This document shows, in pieces, positions 34,960 to 47,350 of a DNA stretch of 64,000 nucleotides. The DNA comes from Neurospora crassa OR74A (lineage: Eukaryota; Ascomycota; Sordariomycetes; Sordariales; Sordariaceae), in contig NC_026503.1 of assembly GCF_000182925.2 (NCBI RefSeq), positions 2,480,001 to 2,544,000 on the forward strand, given 5' to 3'. The notes beneath the pieces are model-generated. The model saw only the letters and a program-made list of their open reading frames with translations. It did not search any database and was not told the DNA's origin. Position 1 is the stretch's first letter, and each line of letters opens with the position of its first letter. The position numbers and the translations under genes are program-made.

Positions 34960-36320
34960 CGGTACCTAGTGCCGTTCGTGGTTATTGATGCGAGGTAGAT
35001 GCGTGTTCGAGCGGGGCACGGATTGCTTCTTCCTTTTTTTTCTTTTTTTCTTTTTTTTATCTTCGCGGGCCTGATCAGAGGTGACGCGCAAGTTTGCGGA
35101 CTTTTTTCTGTTTTTGTTGAGCTTGACTAATGCGGCGTTGATCGAGACGTGCACGGGATTCGTAGGAACCAAGGCACTTGGTGTGTGTAGAGCAAATGAC
35201 AGACGAGAATGAAGAGAGCCTTGGGTGGTTTCGGTTTTGTTTTCAAACGGCAAGAGCCGCGTCGGATGATGACGATGGGAGATGATGATGGAGAAAAGAA
35301 GTTACCAGTAGTAATTACCTAGAGGTAAGAGCTCTGGGCCTAGGTACCAAGGTATGGTGGGAAGCTGCTGATGCGTGGGCAGGTGGAGCAGTGACGTCTG
35401 TCGCCTAAGGCCACTGCATCAGTCAACCGTCGGAGGTCCCCCCTTCCCGTCCTGCCGCGCTAACCTCCGCATCCCCGGCCACCCCACTGCCCGCCTTTGG
35501 GGGAGGCATGTAAACACAGCAGGTCGAGGGGAGCTCTTCATCAACCCGCCCGACCACGCGGCACAGCCAGATAAACCCGCGCCGCCAGGCATCAAGCAAG
35601 AAACAATCACTACCTCTACCTACCATTGCAACCAAATACTGGACATTACCAGTACCGTATGTACATAGAGGTAAGATATTACCACGGACCTGAACTTTGC
35701 CAGCCTACGGGCCCTCAGCCGACATCAAAAAGTATTTAGTTCAGACGCTCTGCCTTACTTTTGTCCATATCTTCGCAAGCTCTTTCTATTTTCCGAGGAA
35801 CCTAAGGTTGATTTCTAGCGAGACTTAACCTCACTTACCCTGGCGACAGCCGGAAAAGTCATCAACCACCAACATCTCAGACATCTCTCTGGTATGTAAC
35901 CCCTCCCTCCTGTTCCACCACTACCCTCGCCAGCAAAACAAACTACACAGGCAAGTTTGGCTCCATCCATGGTTGTGTTGTATGTTCATTTGGTATTTGT
36001 TCGCTCGCTAACTAAATAAGTTTCCAAGTATTTGCTCAACGCTCGCTCACGACACTCACTTTAACCTCGTGGAGTTTTGACTGCGTCCCACGACACCTCT
36101 GGCGCTGGCATCTCTCAGCCCATGAGCCATGGCTCGCCAACTACAGTGCTCCCCACTCTTCGGTGCCAAGTGTCGTTGGCGGAGCAAAGTGCCTCATTAA
36201 CATGGTTTCGATATATTACAAAAGGAAATCCTTCATCATCATCATGAGTTCCTTCTCTTCCCGCGCCGTCCACGAGCTGCTTCCGCAATATAATACAGGC
36301 AACGGACCGCTTCGGCGTGC
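34960..36320. other. Intergenic region between membrane-protein and C2H2 genes
   Basis: 1.36 kb with no supported gene. It holds the promoter of the membrane-protein gene, with a T-rich tract at 35,031-35,057, and the 3' UTR of the C2H2 gene. A near-palindrome, TTACCTAGAGGTAA, lies at 35315-35328. Confidence 0.5.
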
Positions 36321-37977
36321 TCATTCTTCCATTCTTCCAAAGACACCGTCGTCGTCCTCGTCGCTTCTTGCCCGGGACCGCATGTCTTCGTCGTCGTCAT
36401 AGTCCATGACGCTATCTTCGTCCATCTTGACGTCGCCCCGCTCGCTCTGGCAGCTCTGGCGTAACTCCCCCCTAGTAAAGCTTTCCGGAGCTCTACTAGG
36501 AAAGCTGTTGATGAAGCTACCAGTGATAAGGCCGAAAGACTGGCCCAGGTATTGGTTTGGCAGAGGTGGCACCAGGGGTGCGTCTGCTCCGAGGTGAAAC
36601 GACCGAGGGCCAGCGTTGCTGTTAAAGCTACAGCTAAGACCTTCCACTGCCGCAGCCAAATCCCGATCTTCCTTGCCGGTTGCGTTCCTGCCGGACGACG
36701 TTGGCCTGTGATCCTGGCTCATCAGGCTGAGCTGGCGGAAATGATTTCCAAATGGCGAACCAACCGGCACGCTACCCGCCACCGAACTACCGAATGCCGC
36801 AGATTGATACGACTGCGCAAACCCGCTGCCGGTACTCTGTCGCTTGGTGAAGCTCATGGGGAACCCGGTCATGTTGCTTAGGGTGTCCAGCTGGGGCGGT
36901 GGGGTCGTGTCCGCAGAGCTGCGCTCTGGTTGATCCGAATAGCCTGATGCTGCTGGGGATGCCGAATCCTGATCGCTGTTGAAGTCGTGGGTCGAGTCAG
37001 GAGGCGTGGTCCCGGTTGTTGGTTTGTTGTTCATAGCTACCAAAACAGAAGCGGCCTCGAGAAGCTGCACTTGCTGGTGCTTGGAAATCAGGAGCTTCGA
37101 GGTATATGACCATTCGGGAGTGTGCTCCCACCTGACGGTAGAGACAAGTCAACACAAAAGCTCTCCAAAAGCATTGCCCGAGTCCCGTGGCCAATACCAA
37201 TCCTTTACACTCAACAGTCATGGAACAGGGAGTGGGAAAGGGGAGGAAAGGAAAATGGGCACACACAAATGCTTGGTCAAGCAGCTGCTATGCTTGTATC
37301 CCTTCCCGCACTTCTCACAGCGAAGTTCCGGGCGGTTGATTCTTCGGCTTTCCTTGGGCGCCGGCTGGCCGTCACTGGCCCTCCTGTTTCGGCTCTTGCT
37401 CGCCCCGCTGCTGCTGTTGTTGCTGTTGTCTCCTTCATCTCCAGACATGTGAACCTCATCATCGATTGCGCTGTCCTGCATGTTGACTGTCCCGTCTGAT
37501 GTTACGAACTTGTGTGTTGGTAGGCTGGCCGGTGGGGAGGGTAGGCTGCCGACGACAGCAGATCGCGAAAGACCGTTCTTGGATATCGTGTTGCGGCGTG
37601 CGTTGATGGAAATGGGCAGTGGCATAGCCTTGTCACCGGATTCTTGTTGGAGGGCGGCAGCAAGAGCAGCGACGTTCGCACCCGTGTTTGTCATGCTCTT
37701 CCGGCGTGTGACACGGTGGGTGCCGTTGAGGGATCCGGAAAGCAGGGAGTGGGAGTTGGTGCGTGAGTGCGGCTGTCGAGCGACTGACAGGGCGGGAATG
37801 GGATTGGAAGACACCGACGGACGGTGCGAGAGCGGTCGTGAGGTTTGTTGCATTTCCTGGAAAAATAACCGAGATCATCAGCAACGAATGGGCTGGTTCA
37901 CAAGTGGGTTTACTGGGAGGAAGGGAGGGAGAAGGAGTCGTTGGACATTAGCGGAAGTCTACCTTGAACGAAGCCAT
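36321..37977 (-). CDS. C2H2 zinc-finger protein, putative transcription factor
   Basis: Predicted 471 aa from exons 37977-37963, 37856-37267 and 37131-36321. The first exon encodes only MASFK, joined to EMQQTSRPL. One classic C2H2 finger is present, C-x2-C-x12-H-x3-H, in LRCEKCGKGYKHSSCLTKH-LWEH. The intron falls between the two zinc-ligand histidines. The finger runs straight into a conserved tail, TPEWSYTSKLLISKHQQVQ, then LLEAASVLVAMN, known from a conserved ascomycete C2H2 family. The rest is Ser/Pro/Asn-rich, with a basic patch near SRNRRASDG and an acidic Asp-rich C-terminus (SVMDYDDDEDMRSR). A single finger limits DNA specificity, so the tail may act in DNA or partner binding (inference). 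The target is unknown. Confidence 0.82.
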
Positions 37978-40900
37978 TGCCAAGCGATGCAAAGTGCCCC
38001 TTTTTCTCTGTCGTCGAGCGTAAACAGCAGGATGACAAGGTAAGAGTAGAGAAAGCTCGGAAAATATTGTTGCTATGTCGTGAAATTTGGCGGCCAAGTG
38101 TCGATCACAAAGAAGTAGCGTTCGTCTAAGGCCAGGCAAGGAGCAAGGCGGGGAAATAATAATAATCTCGGGATCGGCCAGGGGTTGGTTGGTGAACCGG
38201 TGCTCCGTCTCCCGCCACGATAAGATGAGGTACGTGGAAAGGGAAAGAGAGGATAAGAAAAAAAAAAAAAAAGTTAACCAGCTGGGCAGCAGGAAGAATG
38301 CAGGCAACGCCAACACCAGTCAGATGGTTGTTCGTCCAAGACGAGCAGGCAGGAGTGGCTGTGCCTCAAGAGAGATCAATACTGTGTAGGAGAGGAAACG
38401 GTGGTATTCGCAGCCAGTTCCAAGTAGGGGATGGTTGCGGGCTGCCTTGAATGGGTGTGGTTGATGACCGGGTGCTCTTGAGGGGATGTGAAGCGATTCC
38501 GACGAGGAACGATGGAGGTGCAAAAGATACAAGTCCAGGGCAAGCTGTCTCCAAAAAAAAAAAAAAAAAAAACATCCAGGAAAAGAAGATCTGGAGAGAG
38601 ACAAGACAGGCGCCTCTGCTGTCCGCTGAGGTGATTCTATGGTCGGCGGACTGGATGTTGGTTGGCTGCAGACGGTTAGTCGCAAATGGGATGGCGTGGA
38701 AGCTACCTAGACGCAGACGCAGCAGCCAGACACCAGACAGCCGAGACGCAGCAAGGGGTCCTGGATGGATGGGTTGAATGAGGCACTTCTACTGGCTTAT
38801 CGCCGGCCCTGGATGAATGGAGAGAGTCCGAGACTTTCTTGAGCAGGATGGCACCAAGTGGAAGCACCTCGTTCATCGCTCCCATCAGGTTCTAGAGCGC
38901 TGATTTGAGCTGGTGGTAGACGAGGTAGGTAGAGAAGGAGAAGGAGGGCCGGCCGGCGGATTGCCAGCTCCAACCGTCCTCCGATTGCGAGAATAGAAAA
39001 AGGTGGGAACTGGCAAAAGCCCGGTTGGGTACGAGAGGAGTACCCATATCCACAAAGACTGGTGGAGGCACTGACAGGTACCCCACAAGAGCAGACGGAA
39101 GTACTTTGCTGGCCTGACACAGTGTATGATGGCGGTTCCCTTGGCTCTGGATGGGCAAGGACTAGACTAGTATTCAACTCCCGCTCTTTGCCTTTGATAT
39201 TCAAGTTTCCTTGCCTCACCCCTCCCCCCCCCCCCCCCCTTTCCAGGGAGAGCCTCGAGCCCAAAGTGTGCCAGAGGTTACTCCTGCAATCTGGGCCATG
39301 TGTCTTGTTAGACTTTTGGTCCCGATTAGTGGACGCTACACGATCATCACCCACCATTGATGTTTGTGCTGAGCACTATTTTTTTTTTTGTTTCTTTTTT
39401 TTTGTTTTTTTTTTCCCCTCTCCTTATACGGTCTGTGCTGGGCGTCTACTCTAGCTCACTTGAGGTAAGCTGCTTACAATCTGCATTGCTGCCAGTGCAT
39501 GGTGGTTAGAAAGTGACGTTCCAGTCAATCCAAGTTCATGGCCGCACATATGTATATCTAGGCACATCCGACTGCGGACCGCACCACGACCTCCCGTCAT
39601 CTGTTTTCCAATCGCAACTCTGGCATGTTCGTCAGGAGCTGACCCGTCTACACTACAGCGGGGATACCAGGTACGGTGTCTCAGAGACAAAAGGGCCGCA
39701 TTGCCCTTTATTCAGGGCCAGGGAAGACATCAACAAAAAGGCGGTACAAATGGCGGTAGACAAGCTGCGTGGGTACTTGGTTAATGACTAATTCGGGTGA
39801 ATTTTCACTTCGTTACACTGTGTGCCATAGTTGGCTACGCAAGGAACGATTATGTACCGTATCCACGACATCGGGGCCAGGGACAGACAGCATTCATACA
39901 TTGCAAGCATGGGACCCCAATCTACATGAATGTTCGGAACGCCTCGAGTTCTCGATAGACTTTTCCGATGAAGTGTCTGGTGATTAGGCGATGTAGAAAC
40001 ATGGACAAAAGGGGTGTGAAGCAAATTGGAGCTTGACAAGGTGGCTATGGCTGAAGTGTGTGAGACAATGTCCACGAATTTCGGAATAGCAGGGAAGATG
40101 GCAGGCAAAGGACGATTAAAAGAACAATAAAAAATCAATAAATAAGAAAGAGATTGAAAAAGGCCTGTGAAGCTCCGATCCTGGTGCTGGATCTCACAAA
40201 TTCCCTTTTCTCTTTTACTTCTCATGGCCTCGCCTCATCCAATCAAGCTTCGTTTGTCTCACACACTGCCTTGTGACCCTTGAAGATACTATGCTAGGAC
40301 AAAGAAGCGGTGCCAGTGCCGCGGCACTGTCGCGAGTCTGGATGATTCGGGATCGATGTTAGTCCGCCTGTTGCCAGGAATGTTCAGATGGCATGGAGTG
40401 GTAAGCCGGCCACACTGCAACAAAAGTCAAATAAGGCAGTCCCTGACCCAATGGCAAGCTAGAGGTACATGACAAAAAACCACTCCGATTCTCAGCCGCC
40501 AAGCCATCAAACAATGAGGTAAATCTTTTCACGATCTCATCATGTTGGTGCTGTCGCCTCACAAGTGAATGGGATGTGATACCCGGCTTTGGCTACCCCG
40601 CCCTGCTGTGTTTCCCATGTGTGGTAGCAATTATCTTCCAATTGATAGAGCCACGAGATGAAGAGGGGTTTTCCCGTCCGGTCTTGTGGAGCCGGCTAAC
40701 ATCTCGCAGGAGCTGGGACGGGGGCGGGGAATAAAAAAAACAGTTACACGCTATAACAGCCATCTCGATGGTGTAGAGAGGAATCCAGGCCAAGGCAACA
40801 GCTTCAGGTTTCAAAAGACATTGGATGCGTGACTGGGGAATTACATCGGTTTCCTTTGAAGTCATTTGCTTTTCGGATGAGAAAAGGCAGCCTAACTGAA

Positions 40901-41395
40901 AAACCAGGAGGCATCAATTGCGACATGAGGCTATTGAGCCCCAAGTAAGCCAGGAACCACCACAACAGGCACGGATGCCCATCTGTCCCTGTCCGATTAC
41001 GCATTCCAATCGACGATGTGATTCGGGAATGTCTGGCAAAGTGGGATTCTGTGGACGAAATGCCGGTCTTCTTCTTTGGAAAGGTACGGTGAATGCATGA
41101 TGGCTGGACGGGGAAAAGGGAAGGTGTCCACTTGAAGATGACTTAAATAGCAGTATTCGTCTCCATAGATGTACATTCATGGGTCCTCCACATGAGGACA
41201 GTTGGTACAATTGGACATCTCTGCAGTTTGATGTTCTCCGTGGACCTGCATCTGATCTTTCCCAAATCCCAACGTGCTGGCATCGCTTGTTTCAATGTTT
41301 TTGTTGATGACATGAAAAGCGCTCAACCACCCAACCTGGCTGTCACACAGAGGCACGCACTGCCGTAGAAACTCGGGGAATAGGCAAATTGTGCG

Positions 41396-41584
41396 TTCTA
41401 TCCCTCTTTGAGCGCCGGGCAGGGTATAGAGGTAGACGAGCGCTACATGAGCCAGCATATGCCAGCAGATGTGTTTGTCCAGTTAGCGAAAACTCGAGGA
41501 CGTTTCCCACCATTCTAAAATGTACAGACTCGGGCTTGCCCTGTACAAATCTGCCCTCTGCCCGGCACTCAAAGAGGGACAGAA
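41396..41584. mobile_element. Candidate MITE with 27-bp terminal inverted repeats
   Basis: The left arm 41396-41422 (TTCTATCCCTCTTTGAGCGC, then CGGGCAG) and the reverse complement of 41558-41584 agree at 25 of 27 positions. Both differences are transitions. The 189-bp length and lack of coding content fit a non-autonomous DNA transposon relic. No clear target-site duplication was seen, and a family cannot be named. Confidence 0.5.
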
Positions 41585-42722
41585 TGATTGCTTGTTTCCC
41601 GAATTTCTGTTTATGATATGTACCCTGTAAGCTTGTGTCTAGGATTACACTGTGCAGGACTGTCAGGCGGCATTGTGTCGATACTAGATTCACCCCTAAC
41701 CCGGCCTAAGCCAACTGAACATCCACGCTCCCTGTTCATGCTGTACTGCGTACATCGCGCGTTGTGCGGCCAGGTACTGGACATCAGGAAGCCAAGATAC
41801 TGGCACATCCGCGGTTTGATGAGGAAAGCCCCTTCAACATCTCATCCAAAATAACCATCTCAGCTCAGCAAGCTACTAGACTAAAGCATTGCTGGGCTAC
41901 CAACTCCCTAGGTACCTAGATGAGAACTGGAAGGCATCGACGACAGGTCCACTGCCACATCATAAATGACTTAGAGCAGGTACATCATAACTTACTGTAC
42001 CTACCTCTAAACGTCTTTCACTCCAACAAAAGTCCTCATCAATCTCACGTCTCACCCTGTTCAGCTCGTCCAATCACCCAACTTGATCATTGGGAGAAAT
42101 ACCCGTCCCAAAAGAGCAGAACAGTCTCAAGTGGGCCGTTGAAACCAACCATCGGAATGACGAGATCGCCAAGGAAGGAAACCCTACTGTATTTCCCCTA
42201 GCTTTCTTGCTTCCCCAGATTTTTGGAGAATTAAGCTACCGTTTGGTCTGTCCTGGGCTTTTCCACCTGTCACATCTCCTCCTCTGACTTTCCAGTAACC
42301 ATTCTGGACCTGGCTCAAGAATGGAGAGAAAATGAGCTGAGCGGAGCTTCGTGGATGGACCCAGCGAGTGACGGAACGGAGTTTCTAGCAGGCTCTCTCG
42401 GGTTTAGACTACACTCCCAACCGATGCTAACCCGGTGAAAGTCATTTTTTCCCCCTTGCAAGAAGACCCAGTGTTGGGGATTTGGGGTTCCGATGCCCCA
42501 ATTCGAGACCATTCGGGATTTGAGCCGCAAGACATGCATGCCAAACTCGAAACTTGTCCAAGAGGAAAGAGAGGGGCAAAAAAAAAAGGCAGAGCTCATG
42601 ATAACATGGAGGGAAGCTCCATCTTATTGATACCTAACAAGACGACATTGATAGCCGACATCCAACCATTTCTCAACATCGTCAAAAGTGCCCCCGGGCT
42701 TTCTGGTTGAAGGAGACCCTAA

Positions 42723-42873
42723 TACAGTTAAAACCCCTGTTGATACAAAGCAAATCCCCCTCTTTTGCAAAGGATTTCGACTGCCCGCACCCCCCTCTGA
42801 TGTAAAAACTATAACGTGCAATTGCAACGGTTAGTGGTCTGAAATTGTATTGACAGGGGTCTGATTTTGGTAG
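42723..42873. mobile_element. Candidate degenerate MITE with a TA-flanked inverted repeat
   Basis: ACCCCTGTTGATACAA at 42733-42748 is matched on the other strand at 42845-42860 (14 of 16, both differences transitions). The outer parts of the arms are weaker. The repeat lies close to a TA on each side, as for Tc1/mariner/pogo-type insertions. About 150 bp and non-coding. Confidence 0.38.
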
Positions 42874-44426
42874 CAGGGCATACTTGTACCTGTATACCGG
42901 TGGGTCTGGTCACTTCATCAGACCTACACTACTTTTAAGGCTTCGCGGCGGTCGTCCAGTGGCAAAAAAACCTCTGCCTGTTTAGCCCATCAGGCTAAGG
43001 CACAGATCATCAGGACGGGCAGGGCAAAGAGTGGGTAAGTTGGGCAAGCTGGACGATATCCAACTGGCTCGCATGGAGGTGAGGTAAGGCTGCAGTGGGA
43101 CAGATTGACAATTCCCAGTCACAGTTATTTGTTTATTTATGTTTTTTTCGTTGAATTTCTCCGTGTCGGATTCTGAAGAGGCTTTAAGGTTTTGTTGGGC
43201 CATCGGAAAGAGTACTATGTACATTGAAGTTTACTATGCTCTTCATTCCAATATGGTTCGCCTTTTCGGACGACACCTACCTTCTATCTATGTAGCCTAT
43301 CCGCTGACCAACAGAATATGTACCATTTTCGAGATTGTCCGTCACCTGCCTTCGAGCCAGATGCCGCCCAACGTCACCTGCATTCGACGTAAGGGACGCG
43401 CTGCCAGCCAGGCCTCGAGACTGTCTAAAATACACCCATGAGCACACGAGGTGAAAACGGGCTACAGTGTCCGTCACATTTCTTCTCACGAAAGATACTC
43501 ACACACTACAAGATCCAAAGAAAGAAAGAAAGGCATGTGCCACGGATTGTGCTCTGTAACCCTTTGGAAGCGGCACAGTAATTGCAAAAAGGCAGGTCAC
43601 CAGCAGCATAAATGTACAAGATATTCATGTATCAATTGCGAAACAGCTGGGGATGTGGTCTCTCTTCTGCGACGTTCCTCGCTCGCGTGGAACGATCCAC
43701 GAAATGACGTTGAATAGCGGAAACCGACGGGACAGTCTGACCAAGTACATGGTTGAACTTCCCTAGCAAGGATTCCAAGAAAGGCAGACACACGACAAGT
43801 GGAGGCCCAGTTCCCATCCGATCCCTCCGGTCCCGGCCGGGAAATGGCGGGCTTTGTAGAGACACTTCTGAAAGTCTGACTCCGTCCTTGGATTCAGTGT
43901 TTTGACGGCGAAGTCTCCCGTGGGTCATATGTGCTGAAATATTCCGTCAATGATGGGGCACTGGAATTCCTCACGGACCGGCGGGCAGTGGAAGCCTTAT
44001 TCGGCAGACGATGGTTCCGTTTTTATGAAAACATGTGACGAGATCGGCGGCTTAGTCGCCGGCTGTTTGATATGATCGGGGTCGGATTTAAGTGTAAAAG
44101 AAAAAAAAAAATTGGACTTCGAAGTTGGCTTTTGCGATCCTCTGCTACTTCCCCGTTTATACCTAATCTGTTGAGTTTGTTAGGTAGGTCGATCGGGGTC
44201 AGTACAGAGTTCGCAACGTCTTAATGATCGGTGTTCACACCTATCCATTCAAGGAGGAGCATTCTATTCTAGGCATTGTACACGTACCTTGACAAGAGTT
44301 CGTCCTCTACTTCTGTGCACCTCACCAATCAACGCTGGAAGTGAGAAGGACTCCTTTCTACCCCGCACGTTTTTACGGTGGAACAGTTGACGGTGTTCAT
44401 CAAATTCGGCTTCAGGCATCACACCG

Positions 44427-44461
<35 letters not shown>
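44427..44461. repeat. Poly(A) run of about 35 bp
   Basis: Pure A homopolymer in the gene-poor region. No target-site duplication or RNA-gene-like sequence was seen beside it, so it is reported only as a simple repeat. Confidence 0.9.
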
Positions 44462-44463
<2 letters not shown>

Positions 44464-45479
44464 GGTGAGTTGGCTCGACCGCGCTGGAGAAGGATACGCA
44501 AGTTGAACATCTAACTCCAGATCACTGATGGGACCTTTGTGGAAAAGACGGTACCAGCACGGGATGCGTGACAAACTTGCAGTTCATTATCTGATAACAA
44601 AAGCTTGAGATCAAGAAGTATCTGTGGTCGGCTTGTACCTGCATCAATACCAGCGCAGCAGGGGTCTAGGCTTATTGATATTCTCGCGCCCTGGGCCGTT
44701 GCTGGATGCATAACCGGAGGTGTAGGCATGGTATATAGTACTGGCCTGGACAAGCCCGCAGCATCCTTTCAAAAGAACGAAGTTCTCAGAATGGAACATG
44801 GAGAGAGGAAGAGGGGTGGTATAAAGGAAATCCATGGAACTTGTGCTTTCGCAACGGTCGACGGGAACCGGGAGGTGCCGAAGCCATCATGTAGTCTAGT
44901 GTAGATACTTTACTTGATCGACATAACCAACCCGAGGCGGACCACTGTTTGGATCTGCGGTACCCTGACAGCCAGACATGAAGATTGAGGCCACAATGTT
45001 GAATACTCATTCGTAGTGAAGTCGAGTAGTGATACTTGTAAAGGATAGCTACATCTACCGAGTGGCATGGCGCTGTTGGCCGTAGCTCCTATGTATTCGT
45101 ACGAGCATCACGCGAAATGGCTGTGGCAGTCTAGCAGAGAGGGAATGGGCCTGACCGGACCAAGCCTTGACGATAATAACAAGGAGTACCTACGTAGTTT
45201 GTGGTCCCGGCTTAACTTCCTCGGGCTGTTGATGACACTCCAAGGAGGCCTCTGGCACTCTAATTAGAAGTTTGGAGATGAGTAAGACGGATTGGTTACG
45301 TGTGGCATTGGCAATGTCATGGGATGCATGTGTTAATGTGAAAAATCAACAACCCCGCAATAAAGTCCCCTACATGTACACAAGCAATTGGATGTTCCCG
45401 GCGGGTGTGCGCCGTCTTCAATCGGATCAGCGTTGCCTCCCTGAAACTCGTCAACCTGGCCGCGACATAACAAACAAGG

Positions 45480-45503
45480 TTTTTTTTTTTTTTTTTTTTT
45501 TTT
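45480..45503. repeat. Poly(T) run of about 24 bp upstream of the Par32-like gene
   Basis: Pure T tract about 210 bp before the ATG at 45710. T-rich tracts in fungal promoters can exclude nucleosomes; that role is inferred. Confidence 0.85.
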
Positions 45504-45709
45504 CTCTCGTCAAGAACCAAGCTTACTTCACGCTACTTACTCCTACCCTTTTGTTGTCTAAGGACTCCTGTTGGCCTGTTGCTGCTGCTGCTGTTGTTGG
45601 GCGTTGAACCTACCAGTCGTGCTTACGTACCTTTCCCTACCTACCTACCTACCACTCGCCCTTTTATCTTTTACTTGGTTACCAGTCGTTCTCGTCGCGC
45701 GGACTCGAA

Positions 45710-46374
45710 ATGTCATCGGAAGTCTTCCGCAGAGTGGGCCGCGGAGGTGCGGGCAATTGGTATAGTAAAAAGGACATTGAGGATGCCGAGAAGGCGGCTG
45801 CTGTGAGTGTACCCATCCATTGCACACACGAAATCGGACAAACACTTCTCCTTTGATCCGCCTGTGCCTCGGCTGTCTTTTCGTATTGTTCGCCATTCTC
45901 AAACCAACCCCACAGGATCTCGAAGCGCAAAAGAAGTCTTCTTCCGGTTCTACCTCGCCAACAACCCTCGAGCGCTCCATCACCGCACAAACCAGTCTCA
46001 GCAGCTCGCGAGCCGGTGGTCGCGGCGGCGCCGGCAACTTCTACGACGCCTCGGCAACCGACGCGGCCGCCGCCCAGCAGCAGGAGGAGGAGAAGGAGGC
46101 CGAGCTCGAGGAGCTGACGCGCGTCGTGACGGCGAGCATCCAGCGGCCGAACCTCTCCGGCCGGCTGAGCGGGCGTGGCGGCGCGGGCAACTACAACGAT
46201 AACGCGGCGCGAAGCGCCCAGCATCGACTGGACCCAGAGCAGCAGCGCAAGATGATAGAGGATCTTAACGCGAGGGTGTTGCAGGATGTGGAGGCCGGGC
46301 TGGCAATGCCGAGACCGGCGTATCATGCCAAGTTTGAGCTAAAGCATGAGAGGTTGGTGTCTGCTGAGCCTTGA
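45710..46374 (+). CDS. Par32-like GRGGAGN-repeat protein (DUF3602)
   Basis: Predicted 183 aa from exons 45710-45802 and 45916-46374; donor GCT|GTGAGT, acceptor CCACAG. It contains three copies of the family motif: GRGGAGNW (residues ~10-17), GRGGAGNF and GRGGAGNY, separated by charged linkers with Gln/Glu-rich stretches. Yeast Par32 (YDL173W) has the same repeats, is phosphorylated in a TORC1-dependent way and binds ammonium transporters. A similar role in nitrogen signalling is inferred from the family only. No membrane segment or enzyme motif was seen. It lies in tandem about 1 kb upstream of tim14, too far apart to imply a shared transcript. Confidence 0.85.
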
Positions 46375-47350
46375 GACGTACCCTTGATGATGAGGGTCTG
46401 CGTAAAAAAGGTGGATGAAGGGATATGTGTGATGAGATGGGTGGTCATGGTTCTGGTTCTGTTCACGTTTCGTTGGGTTGGTCAAAAGGGAGTTTGGGAA
46501 AGAGATGGAAAACGATGCACAAGCAAACCCATGCACATCGCTACAATCGGGAAGTAGGAGGAACCGATTGGTATGCTGTGTAATGGGCAATGATACCCCC
46601 TTTAGTCCCCTCAAGCAGGCAAGTTTTGAGCGGGCTCTGGATTACGACACCGTCAGACTGACGGGAAGAAGCAGGGCTGTTTACCGATAGCCAAAAATTT
46701 GCGATGGAGGCCTTGTTAACGACGTTTATGTATGTTTATCATTTTCGGATCTTGATCATCCGTTAGGTGGAGTTGACGCAAAGCATTCACTTCCACGGAA
46801 GCGGCATCAATCTCGACATTGACGTGCGGGCAGTCCGCACAAGTTATCGGCTCAGCATACGAATTGTATAAGCTGGTTGAGCGATAGTTGACAACATGTA
46901 GCAGGTGTGAGCGGACGGCGACGATAGTGATGATAGTCTATGATGTGTGTAACGAAGCGTTGCCTATGCGCTAAGCGAGTCCGAGCCTCTGTTAGTCGCA
47001 TATTCACCTCCCAACGCTTGGCAGCGCTCAAGGTGCCCGCCATTGCCTGCCGTAACACGCGCGGCAAACCCGATAACGCCCGCCATAAAGGGCTGATACG
47101 TTGCCGCTGCCGGCAAAAAAGTTCGCTTAAACAACGGACAAACCTCGCCGTCCCGTCCTCGCATCACCGAACTCCATCCATCCCATTCTACCCGTGTATC
47201 CGTACATCGATACGCCGGCCCGCCCAAGATCAACCCACCCGCACTTGATCACTGACGACAGCCTCAACTGAGCATCAGTCCCCGGACGACGTCAACATCA
47301 ACCGACTCCCATAAACCCAATACAACCCAAACCCAACCCGCACAATCACA
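46375..47350. promoter_or_regulatory. Intergenic region / tim14 promoter
   Basis: About 975 bp holding the 3' UTR of the Par32-like gene and the upstream region of tim14. No gene was seen. Confidence 0.5.

Larger units (their letters stand above)
37978..45709. other. Gene-poor region of 7.7 kb
   Basis: No open frame here has plausible codon use, splice structure and a recognisable motif; the longest (186 codons, minus strand, 39357-38797) looks like chance. The first ~2 kb is probably the promoter/leader of the C2H2 gene. The stretch contains homopolymer runs (A at 38553-38572, C at 39224-39239, A at 44427-44461, T at 45480-45503) and two short elements with inverted terminal repeats, listed separately. 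Confidence 0.45.

Noticed and set aside
38797-39357. 186-codon minus-strand frame in the gene-poor region
   Set aside because: Contains a translated homopolymer tract, poor codon use and no motif; judged chance.
39788-40225. 145-codon minus-strand frame
   Set aside because: No motif, no splice structure, and a composition unlike the neighbouring real genes.
44300-44461. Poly(A) tract as the tail of a retroposed copy
   Set aside because: No target-site duplication, no RNA-gene-like or coding sequence upstream; a simple homopolymer explains it.
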